A stretch of 8,442 nucleotides of DNA from Deltaproteobacteria bacterium (lineage in GTDB: Bacteria > Desulfobacterota > Desulfarculia > Adiutricales > JAGVGV01): positions 1-8,442 of the forward strand of contig JAGVGV010000046.1 of assembly GCA_020056895.1 (NCBI GenBank), in the 5' to 3' direction. The notes under the pieces are model-generated. The model was not told the origin of the DNA, searched no databases, and saw only the letters and a program-made list of their open reading frames with translations. The position numbers were made by a program, and so were the translations under genes. Of the stretch, positions 1 through 6,063 are shown piece by piece (positions within the stretch are counted from its first letter, which is position 1; each line of letters starts with the position of its first letter).

Positions 1-1751
1 ATAACCTTCTGGCCCAGATGGCGGCGCGGAACCTGTCGGTGCTGTACCGTGATCTGTCCACGTCCACCCGCCGGCTTTCGTCTGGCCTTCGGATTCAATC
101 CGCCGCCGATGACGCGGCCGGCTTGGCCGTCCGGGAAGTTATGCGGACGGAAATCGCCGTGTTGAATCAGGGGGTTCGGAACGCTTCCGACGCCATCAGC
201 CTGGTACGGACCGCCGACGACGCCCTGGCCATTATCGATGAAAAACTGACAAGGATGAAGGAACTGGCCGAACAGGCGGCCACGGGCACCTATACCACCG
301 CCCAACGGGTGCTCATGAACAGCGAATACCAGGCCATGGCGGATGAGATTGATCGGATCGCCGCCGAAACCGATTTCAACGACCAGATGCTCCTGGATGG
401 ATCGCTGAAATATTTGAATCGTTCCAACGGGTTGAAAGTGCACTTCGGGCCTGGGAACAGCGCCGCCGAGGATTACTACTACATCCGGGTGGACGATATG
501 CGGGCCACCACGGCCAGCGGTCTGCGGGTGGGGGGCGACGGCAAGAACGATATTTGGGGCCAGGGGATACTCACCCGCTGCTGCGGCAACGCCGGTTATG
601 ATTCCCTGACCACCCCTATTGCCGGCGTTTCCGGGCGAGCTTTCGCTTATGCGTACAACTACGATCAAAACGCGGCCATGGACCCGGACGGCGGGGGAGG
701 GGGCTCCCTGGAGGCCACGGTTTCTTACCTGGCCGGGATGTATCGGGCCAATGGCGACTGGTCGCTCCAGGACCTGATTAACGCGGTGAACGCCGGAACC
801 CAGTCCCGGGTGAAGGTGGATTTCGTGACCAACGTTTGCGCCAGCACCTGGAACTTGGGCGCGGGCGCGGTGAACGTTATCTTGGGTAACGAAGTGTACC
901 AATACTATTCCGGAGCAGCGGTTTCCGGGTACGACGCGACTCGGGACGTCTTCAAACTGTTGCCGCTCAACCAATTGGCCGGGACCGCCCTGGCCCGGGC
1001 GATCAACCAATCCAGCAAGAGCTTTTGGGCCGTGGTTCGGAACGGGGACGTGTTCGTGTTCCACAAAACCGGCGGGAATTACGACTATGTGACCGCCCAG
1101 GAACAGGGATTGGGGGCTTCGGGCATCGCGGCGGCGGCGGCGCGGCTCCAGTGGCAGAACATGGAAACGTATCAGACCGCCGCTTCTTCGACGGTATTCG
1201 CCATGGGCGGGGAGGATTGGGGCCGGTTTACGGCGGCTCAGACGGTGGGCGGCGGCTGGGGCGTGCGCCTGGAAGGCCGGGACGTGGGGGATCGAAACGA
1301 CCTTCGGCTGGCGGACGTGGGGTCGGGCGCGACCTATGATTTGAACCTGGGCGGCCTGAGTTTCGGGACGATCCGCACGATCTCCGGATTTACCACATCC
1401 GATTTTTCCCAGCTTCAGGACGCGGCCGATCCCATTTGGAACGGCGCGGAAATCCGGACCCAGTCTGCGGCTCAGGCCGCGCTGGCGGCGATCACCGATG
1501 CGATTAGTAGAAAGGATGGGGCCCGGGCGGATCTGGGCGCCGTTCACAACCGGCTGGAAAACACCGTAACCGCCCTGACCCTTCAGGCATCAACGCTCTC
1601 CGAAGCCGAATCGCGGATTTCGGACGTGGACGTGGCCCTGGAAGTCACCGCCTTTACCCGGGCCCAGATTCTGGTCCAGGCGGCCACGGCAATGGTGGCT
1701 CAGGCCAACACGCTCCATGGCCTGGCCCTGGCTCTGCTCCGGACGAACTAA
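1..1751 (+). CDS. fliC: Flagellin, 5'-truncated by the window edge, with a large cysteine-containing central domain
   Basis: This is the structural subunit of the flagellar filament, exported by the flagellar type III apparatus and polymerised outside the cell. The reading frame is open to the left edge. The codons before the ATG at 18 read (H/N/Y/D)NLLAQ, which fits the usual flagellin start INHNLLAQ, so the true start is probably about 10 codons upstream and M18 is internal. Counting from position 18, residues 1-140 form the N-terminal D0/D1 region (TRRLSSGLR, ADDAAGLAVRE, NDA-like NASDAISL). Residues about 480-577 form the C-terminal D1/D0 region (ESRISDVDVA, AQANTL, LALLR), ending normally at TAA. 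The roughly 330 residues between them are the variable, surface-exposed D2/D3 part, with a GGGGGS run (225-230) and Cys188, Cys189 and Cys274. At more than 577 aa it is much longer than a minimal flagellin of about 290 aa. The N-terminal text resembles Desulfovibrio/Desulfobacteraceae flagellins. Its promoter lies outside the window. Confidence 0.95.
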   Translation, partial: NLLAQMAARNLSVLYRDLSTSTRRLSSGLRIQSAADDAAGLAVREVMRTEIAVLNQGVRNASDAISLVRTADDALAIIDEKLTRMKELAEQAATGTYTTAQRVLMNSEYQAMADEIDRIAAETDFNDQMLLDGSLKYLNRSNGLKVHFGPGNSAAEDYYYIRVDDMRATTASGLRVGGDGKNDIWGQGILTRCCGNAGYDSLTTPIAGVSGRAFAYAYNYDQNAAMDPDGGGGGSLEATVSYLAGMYRANGDWSLQDLINAVNAGTQSRVKVDFVTNVCASTWNLGAGAVNVILGNEVYQYYSGAAVSGYDATRDVFKLLPLNQLAGTALARAINQSSKSFWAVVRNGDVFVFHKTGGNYDYVTAQEQGLGASGIAAAAARLQWQNMETYQTAASSTVFAMGGEDWGRFTAAQTVGGGWGVRLEGRDVGDRNDLRLADVGSGATYDLNLGGLSFGTIRTISGFTTSDFSQLQDAADPIWNGAEIRTQSAAQAALAAITDAISRKDGARADLGAVHNRLENTVTALTLQASTLSEAESRISDVDVALEVTAFTRAQILVQAATAMVAQANTLHGLALALLRTN

Positions 1752-1761
1752 TCGTCCCGAG
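1737..1761 (+). terminator. Hairpin spanning the flagellin stop codon; possible transcript-end or stability structure
   Basis: GGACGA (1741-1746) pairs perfectly with TCGTCC (1752-1757) around a five-base loop ACTAA that contains the TAA stop. After a C/C mismatch the stem continues with CTC (1737-1739) against GAG (1759-1761). There is no T-run directly behind it, only ATTTT about ten bases later (1770-1774). It is therefore not a canonical intrinsic terminator and could instead protect the 3' end of an abundant flagellin mRNA. The pairing is seen directly; the function is inferred. Confidence 0.35.
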
Positions 1762-2040
1762 GCCTGAATGATTTTCCGGTGCAAATCGGTTTATAAAAAA
1801 TTGGGGCGTGGCCTGAGTTATTTCGTTCAACGGGATATGCCTTTTAATTCCGGACAACCCGTCAAAGCTGGACCGATACCATACCATTCAATTCGCCGCT
1901 TAGGTAACGAAACGCGTAGTGAATATTCATGTTCTTCGCTATAACTCACCGCGATATTTCGTGTCCTTACTTTCGGGAATCCATGAGAAAAATGTTCATA
2001 AACAGCGGCTTCGCTTTATTATGAAAAGAGCATGTTCATC
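1762..2040. other. A+T-rich intergenic spacer between flagellin and the peptidase gene
   Basis: No credible gene is present in this stretch. It is clearly richer in A+T than the flanking genes. It holds a related pair GGCCTGAATGATT (1761-1773) and GGCCTGAGTTATT (1811-1823), a GAATATTC palindrome (1921-1928), and a small hairpin AGCG-GCTT-CGCT (2004-2015) followed by TTATT, which could be a weak terminator. The repeated octamer ATGTTCAT is listed separately. The spacer length and composition suggest regulatory DNA for the gene at 2114, or a junction left by gene insertion. Confidence 0.6.
1992..2039 (+). repeat. Direct repeat ATGTTCAT x2 at 40-bp spacing, abutting the -35 box; candidate operator
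   Basis: ATGTTCAT occurs at 1992-1999 and again at 2032-2039. A partial copy (ATGTTC) lies at 1929-1934. The two full copies start exactly 40 bp apart, close to four turns of B-DNA, and the second ends one base before the TTGACA -35 hexamer at 2041. This placement would suit an activator or repressor binding on one DNA face. An eight-base repeat in A+T-rich DNA can also occur by chance, so the assignment is tentative. Confidence 0.3.
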
Positions 2041-2069
2041 TTGACAAAATCGAACAATTCTGAGATTAT
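2041..2069 (+). promoter_or_regulatory. Predicted sigma70-type promoter for the C39-like peptidase gene
   Basis: A consensus -35 box TTGACA (2041-2046) is followed, after 17 bp, by GATTAT (2064-2069), which matches TATAAT at four of six positions. The bases TGA directly before it (2061-2063) form an extended -10 TGn element. Transcription would start near 2076, giving a leader of about 38 nt before the GTG at 2114. The perfect -35 hexamer, ideal spacing and A+T-rich setting make this the best promoter in the window. It implies that the peptidase is transcribed independently of the flagellin. Confidence 0.6.
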
Positions 2070-2101
2070 ATATCCACAATTAACATTGGGATTTCATTAC
2101 C

Positions 2102-2108
2102 GGGAGGA
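2102..2108 (+). promoter_or_regulatory. Strong Shine-Dalgarno site that fixes a GTG start at 2114
   Basis: GGGAGGA (2102-2108) lies five bases before the GTG. The frame is closed by TAA at 2081-2083, and no ATG, GTG or TTG occurs in frame between that stop and 2114. The next in-frame ATG (codon 23) would remove the catalytic cysteine. GTG at 2114 is therefore the only sensible start. Confidence 0.8.
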
Positions 2109-2113
2109 ATACC

Positions 2114-2773
2114 GTGCCGCGATTCACTTTATTGCAGCAGTATGCCCGCTCCTGTGGGGCGGCGACTTCCGCCGTGGCCATGGCCGAATTGACGAACAAT
2201 GCCGGCTTGGCGACCAATGTCCAGGAAAACCTGATTTACCAGCAAGTCAGCCGTAATTATCATGCCATGGTCCCGAACAACAGTGATGTCAGCGCTCCGG
2301 CCAAGATCGTCCGGTATCTGAAAAACCAAGGTTTTCGCGCCAGCCTGGTGGAATCGCCCACCCGGACGGTAACCATACTGGCCGTCCAATTTCAAAATAT
2401 GATCCGGGAATGGCTCAGTTATTCCGGTGAACTGTGGAGCTGGGCCAACTGGATCTGGCGGTGGCCCCGAGGCTTGAGGGAACGGGATTTCGATAACGAC
2501 GCCCGGGTGCTGATGGTCTGCGCCGTTCCGGGAGGGCTCCATTATCTTCTTGCCCGCCGCGACGCGGGGAATTATTGGGTGATGGATCCGGCCTTCCAAA
2601 CCGACCAGATCGTGCCCAATTTCGGAAACTGGGCGGGGTTTTATTGGTTCAACGCGCAGTCCTGGAACCCGGGAGCGCCGTTGCATACCGGAGGAATTCC
2701 CGGCCGCGATAATTACTATCTGGGCATCAGTGTATGGGTGAATACCGCGAACGCGCCCTATGTTTTTTATTAA
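2114..2773 (+). CDS. Stand-alone C39-like (papain-fold) cysteine peptidase, orphan
   Basis: This 219-residue protein is a predicted cysteine peptidase of unknown target. Near the N terminus, residues 8-17 read QQYARSCGAA. Gln8 lies six residues before Cys14, the same spacing as the oxyanion Gln and nucleophile Cys of C39 leader peptidases (QxxxxxCGxA). A second block, residues 143-158 (HYLLARRDAGNYWVMD), supplies His143 and Asp158 at the spacing expected for the C39 His-Asp pair, followed by PAF as in the usual DP motif. No signal peptide, membrane segment, ABC transporter domain or precursor peptide is visible, unlike the C39 domain of bacteriocin exporters. Residues 100-117 hold six tryptophans. 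The gene has its own promoter and GTG start, and only a hairpin follows it. It could be a housekeeping-type C39_2 protease, a secreted effector or a toxin. The fold is likely, but the role is not known. Confidence 0.72.
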   Translation: MPRFTLLQQYARSCGAATSAVAMAELTNNAGLATNVQENLIYQQVSRNYHAMVPNNSDVSAPAKIVRYLKNQGFRASLVESPTRTVTILAVQFQNMIREWLSYSGELWSWANWIWRWPRGLRERDFDNDARVLMVCAVPGGLHYLLARRDAGNYWVMDPAFQTDQIVPNFGNWAGFYWFNAQSWNPGAPLHTGGIPGRDNYYLGISVWVNTANAPYVFY

Positions 2774-2780
2774 ACCTCAA

Positions 2781-2807
2781 GGTTCGATCCGATCCGTTGA
2801 TCGAGCC
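2781..2807. terminator. Nine-base-pair hairpin just after the peptidase stop; possible terminator
   Basis: GGTTCGATC (2781-2789) pairs with GATCGAGCC (2799-2807) through nine pairs, including one T-G wobble, around a nine-base loop. It starts eight bases after the TAA. No T-run follows on either strand, so if it terminates transcription it does so weakly or with a protein factor. The pairing is seen directly; the function is inferred. Confidence 0.35.
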
Positions 2808-2830
2808 GGGCGCGAACACCCCCGTCCAAA

Positions 2831-2869
2831 CCTTCCTTTGGGGTGAACTTTGGTCCCCCGGAAGGAAGG
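2831..2869. terminator. Hairpin between convergent genes; candidate bidirectional terminator
   Basis: CCTTCCTT (2831-2838) pairs with AAGGAAGG (2862-2869), and the inner GGGG (2840-2843) can pair with CCCC (2855-2858) around an 11-base loop. A small internal mismatch lies between the two stems. The hairpin sits in the 104-bp gap where the rightward peptidase gene meets the leftward oxidoreductase gene, nine bases beyond the latter's stop. The strand read leftwards is followed by TTT only, so the T-tract is poor. Position favours a terminator; composition is only moderately supportive. Confidence 0.4.
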
Positions 2870-2877
2870 AAGATGGC

Positions 2878-5130
2878 TCATGCGGCCGGGAACACCCGAA
2901 CCGGAACGCCATTGAGCGCGGAGTTTTGGGACAGCGGATCGAACCGTTCGTCATCGGTCACAAGGTTCACGTTCACGCCGCCGTGTTCCCGGGCCGTGGC
3001 CATTTGAACGCCGTCCAGGTCGTGCCCCCACCCATGCGGCAGACTGACCACGCCGGGCCGGATTTCATCGGTGATCCGGACCGGAACCGTCACCTCACCC
3101 ACCCGGCTGACCACCTTTGCCCGGCCGTCCTCGGTCAGGCCCCAGCGAATGGCGTCGTCGGGGTGAACGAACAGCACCGAGCGGTCCGGTCCCTTTACCA
3201 GGACGGGGATGTTGGGCATCCACGAATTGTTGGTTCTCAGGTGCCTGCGGCCGATCAGCAACGGTTCGTCGGCCACCTTTTCCCCCAGTTGTTTCTTCAG
3301 CCGCCCAGCGTCCTGGACCATGGGTTCGGGCGCCAGTTCGATCTTGCCCGACGGCGTGGCCAGAATTCCGGGGATCCGGGGCTCCAGGGGCCCCAGATCG
3401 ATCCCATGGGGCTGTTCCCGTAGTTTGGCCAGGGTCAAACCATCCGGGTTCACGCCAAAACCATCGCCGTGCGGACCGGTCCGGAGCATGAAATCGAGCA
3501 TCCGGTCCGGTCCCTTCCAGAGTTTCAACTCGGCCAGGATTTCGGCCTCTTTCCCGAACAAAGGGCTTCCCGGCTTTTGGGTTGCGGGGCCGACCAGAAC
3601 GGCCGTTACGAAATCGTCCAAAGTCCCCACGTCGGCTCCGGAGCCCTGGCCGCTGAAAATCAAGGCCAGTTTGTAAAATATCTCCCACTTATCCCGTTCG
3701 TCGTCGGGCATGGGGAGGACCGGCGGCGAATAGTGGGCGATGTTCCGGACGGACATATTGTAAAAGTTGACGTCATAATGGGCCGTGGACAAGGGGCCGG
3801 TGGGGGGCAGAATCACGTGGGCGTGGCGAGTCGATGCGTTCACGTAAAAGTCCACCGAGACCATGAAATCCAGGGCCGCCAACGCCCGGTCGACTCGGGC
3901 CGCGTTGGGCAACCCGATCACCGGGTTGGAGGCGATGGTGATCAGAGCCCGAATCTGGCCTTCCCCCGGGGTTTCCATTTCGTCGCACAGAGTGTGAGCG
4001 GGCAGTTCGCCCAGGATTTCCGGAAACCCGCCCACCCGGCTGGCCCATCGGCCGAAGGTCCAGCCCTTACCGCCGGGCTTTTGCTTTTTGGGCAGATGAG
4101 CCGGCGTGGGAAACATGGCCCCGCCGGGCCGGTCCAGATTGCCGGTGAGCACGTTGACCACATCCACCAGCCAAGTGGCCAGGCCGCCGTACCCCACGGT
4201 GCTCAGCCCCATCCGGCCGTATACGGCCGCGGAAGGGGCGCCGGCCAGTTCCCGGGCCAATGTCCGGATCTGGTCCGCGGGAATGCCCGTATGGCCTTCC
4301 ACCGCTTCCGGCGTAAAGGGCCGGCTGAGTTCCTTCATTTGGTCGATTCCCAGGGCGTGATCCGCCAACCGGCCCGGGCGGGCCAAATCTTCGGCGAACA
4401 GCACTTGGACCAGGGCCATCAGCAAAAAGGCGTCGGCATTCGGGCGGATGGCCAGATGCCAATGGGCCAGCCCAGCGGTCCGGGTGCGGCGGGGGTCCAC
4501 AACCACCAACCGACCGCCCCGTTCTTTCAAGGCCCTAAGCCGTCCGGGCCAATCCGGGGCCGTGGCCAGGGACCCGTTGGATTCCATGGGGTCCGCGCCC
4601 AGGATCAGCAGATAATCGGTCCGGTCCAGATCGGGCACGGCGATCGTGGCCGGGTGGCCGAACATCAGGCCCGAGGCCAGGTGCTTGGGAATCTGGTCCA
4701 CGGTGCTGGCGCTGAACACGTTCCGGGACCCCAGCGCCTTGATGAAGGGCCGAACGGCCAGGGCGCCGGCCATGGTGTGGGCATTCGGGTTGCCCAAATA
4801 CAGGCCCACGGCGTTCTTGCCATGTTTTTCGATCAGGGGCATCAACCCGGCCTGGACGGCGGCGAAGGCTTCGTCCCAGCTCACTTCGCGGAAGACGCCC
4901 TCTTTTTTGACCAGAGGACGCCTCAACCGGTCCGGATCGTGATGAAGGTCGGCCAGGGCCGTTCCCTTGGGGCAGAGATACCCCCGGCTGAACACGTCGT
5001 CCCGGTCCCCCCGGACGTGGACGGCCCGGCCGTCCTTAATGGTAATTTCCAATCCGCAGGTGGCCTCGCACAAGGGGCAGGTCCGGTACGCGGTCCGTTC
5101 GCCAGCGGTCAGGTCCATTTGATCGCTCAT
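2878..5130 (-). CDS. Molybdopterin-dependent oxidoreductase (DMSO reductase superfamily), cytoplasmic, one Fe4S4 cluster
   Basis: The 750-residue catalytic subunit belongs to the large molybdopterin bis-(guanine dinucleotide) family that includes formate dehydrogenases and DMSO, biotin-sulfoxide and thiosulfate reductases. Residues 18-53 carry Cys18, Cys21, Cys25 and Cys53 (CX2CX3CX27C), a typical Fe4S4 site. The motif DPRRTRTA (212-219) and a C-terminal dinucleotide-binding domain from about residue 624, with PHGWGH (698-703) and a closing ALNGVPVRV, complete the fold. No twin-arginine leader is present, so it should act in the cytoplasm. Where relatives carry the Mo-ligating Cys or Sec there is SAST (140-143) followed by VDQIPK. 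This suggests a serine ligand or an open site, and argues against a classical formate dehydrogenase. An AAGGTG ribosome site lies eight bases before the ATG. The gene follows purQ by 45 bp on the same strand. No electron-transfer partner is encoded nearby. The substrate cannot be predicted. Confidence 0.9.
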   Translation of the reverse strand: MSDQMDLTAGERTAYRTCPLCEATCGLEITIKDGRAVHVRGDRDDVFSRGYLCPKGTALADLHHDPDRLRRPLVKKEGVFREVSWDEAFAAVQAGLMPLIEKHGKNAVGLYLGNPNAHTMAGALAVRPFIKALGSRNVFSASTVDQIPKHLASGLMFGHPATIAVPDLDRTDYLLILGADPMESNGSLATAPDWPGRLRALKERGGRLVVVDPRRTRTAGLAHWHLAIRPNADAFLLMALVQVLFAEDLARPGRLADHALGIDQMKELSRPFTPEAVEGHTGIPADQIRTLARELAGAPSAAVYGRMGLSTVGYGGLATWLVDVVNVLTGNLDRPGGAMFPTPAHLPKKQKPGGKGWTFGRWASRVGGFPEILGELPAHTLCDEMETPGEGQIRALITIASNPVIGLPNAARVDRALAALDFMVSVDFYVNASTRHAHVILPPTGPLSTAHYDVNFYNMSVRNIAHYSPPVLPMPDDERDKWEIFYKLALIFSGQGSGADVGTLDDFVTAVLVGPATQKPGSPLFGKEAEILAELKLWKGPDRMLDFMLRTGPHGDGFGVNPDGLTLAKLREQPHGIDLGPLEPRIPGILATPSGKIELAPEPMVQDAGRLKKQLGEKVADEPLLIGRRHLRTNNSWMPNIPVLVKGPDRSVLFVHPDDAIRWGLTEDGRAKVVSRVGEVTVPVRITDEIRPGVVSLPHGWGHDLDGVQMATAREHGGVNVNLVTDDERFDPLSQNSALNGVPVRVFPAA

Positions 5131-5138
5131 GGTCCGTT

Positions 5139-5144
5139 CACCTT
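5139..5144 (-). promoter_or_regulatory. Ribosome binding site of the oxidoreductase gene
   Basis: Read on the minus strand, AAGGTG lies eight bases before the ATG at 5130. It supports this ATG over the second in-frame ATG four codons later. The 45-bp gap to purQ shows no convincing promoter. Confidence 0.55.
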
Positions 5145-5175
5145 CAAAAAGGAAATGAAGCTCGAAAAAAAGGGA

Positions 5176-6063
5176 TCAAAAGTTTTCCGCCACGTACCGG
5201 ACGGCGTTCCTGAAAATTTTCATACCGTCGCCGTCTTCGTCCGGCAACGGCCGGCCCCAACGCAGGGGGTGATCCATCCGCCGGGTCCAGTCCGGGTGGT
5301 TGTATAGGGAATGAAAAGCCTCGGGGTGGGGCATCAATCCGAACACCCGGCCGGTTTCATCGCAAATGCCGGCAATATCGTCCAGGGCGCCGTTGGGATT
5401 GTACGGGAACACTCCGTTGGCCGGAACGATTCGGGGCGGGGTTGGCGGCATTTGGGCGTCGCGCCGCCGGACTTCCTCCGTTTCGGGCCGGCCGTATCTC
5501 AAAGCCGCCTGGCCGTTGGCTTTCAGCCGGTCCATCACGTCGGGAGGCGCGTAGAATTTGCCTTCCCCGTGCCGGACGGGAATTTCCAGAGTGTCCAAGC
5601 CTTGGGTGAACACGCACCGGGCTTGGGGGTCCACCTTCAGGTGCACCCATTGGTCGCGGTACGTGTTGCAGTCATTGGCGGCCAAGGCCACATTGCGGGT
5701 CTGGTAATCCCCGCCGAACCCGGGTAGAAGGCCCATGTTCACCAAGGCCTGGAACCCGTTGCACACGCCGATGATCAGCTTGCCGTCGGCGATGAATTTT
5801 AAAATCGCGTCGCCCAGGCGAGCCCTCAGCTTGAGGCCCAAAAGCAACCCGGCGCCGTGGTCGTCGGCGTAGGCGAAGCCGCCGCCAATGAGCAGAATGT
5901 GGTATCGATCCAATCCCTGGCCGGATTTTTCCAGTTCGATCAGGCGGTTCACATGGAGACGGTCGGCTAGGGCGCCAGCCTTGTTCAAGACAAACTGGCT
6001 TTCCAGATCGCAGTTCATGCCGTATCCGGCCAGAACCAGGGCTTTAACGGAGGAAGCATTCAT
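5176..6063 (-). CDS. purQ: Phosphoribosylformylglycinamidine synthase, glutaminase subunit PurQ
   Basis: PurQ hydrolyses glutamine and passes ammonia to PurL, which converts FGAR to FGAM in de novo purine synthesis. The 295-residue protein has a class I (triad) glutamine amidotransferase fold. It shows the N-terminal GYGMNCDLES (13-22), the oxyanion-side glycines GGGFAYADD (60-68), the nucleophile Cys101 in GVCNGFQ, the HGEGKF block (165-170), and His246 and Glu248 in PHPEA. The catalytic triad is therefore complete. It is longer than the roughly 230-residue PurQ of the Bacillus type. The extra length includes a charged, proline-rich stretch at about 191-215 and a C-terminal segment. The ATG overlaps the purL stop in an ATGA, and no good Shine-Dalgarno site precedes it, so translation is probably coupled to purL. 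Confidence 0.96.
   Translation of the reverse strand: MNASSVKALVLAGYGMNCDLESQFVLNKAGALADRLHVNRLIELEKSGQGLDRYHILLIGGGFAYADDHGAGLLLGLKLRARLGDAILKFIADGKLIIGVCNGFQALVNMGLLPGFGGDYQTRNVALAANDCNTYRDQWVHLKVDPQARCVFTQGLDTLEIPVRHGEGKFYAPPDVMDRLKANGQAALRYGRPETEEVRRRDAQMPPTPPRIVPANGVFPYNPNGALDDIAGICDETGRVFGLMPHPEAFHSLYNHPDWTRRMDHPLRWGRPLPDEDGDGMKIFRNAVRYVAENF

Noticed and set aside
1025..1339. Open frame of 104 codons inside the flagellin in another frame
   Set aside because: It is Arg/Gly-rich shadow coding inside an intact flagellin with no start signals.
2032..2256. Possible 74-codon gene starting at ATG 2032
   Set aside because: It has no ribosome site, starts ahead of the best promoter and overlaps the peptidase gene in another frame. 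Its ATG is part of the octamer repeat.
2129..2686. Open frame of 185 codons on the minus strand across the peptidase gene
   Set aside because: It is antisense to a gene with a coherent active-site pattern, a promoter and a Shine-Dalgarno site, and its product has no recognisable motif.
2114..2773. The peptidase as a flagellin-maturation enzyme forming a two-gene system with the flagellin
   Set aside because: Adjacency is the only support. The genes are separated by 360 bp, the peptidase has its own promoter, and no cleavage motif in the flagellin points to it.
5160..5190. T7 run after purQ on the minus strand (A7 at 5165-5171), considered as an intrinsic terminator
   Set aside because: The bases before it form only AAAACTTTT, which leaves no loop, so no stable hairpin can precede the run. 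purQ and the oxidoreductase remain a likely operon.
3469..5307. Open frame of 612 codons on the plus strand, opposite the oxidoreductase and the end of purQ
   Set aside because: It is antisense to well-supported coding DNA. Its translation is Gly/Pro/Gln/His/Val-rich, as expected from the reverse of a G+C-rich gene, shows no family motif and has no ribosome site.
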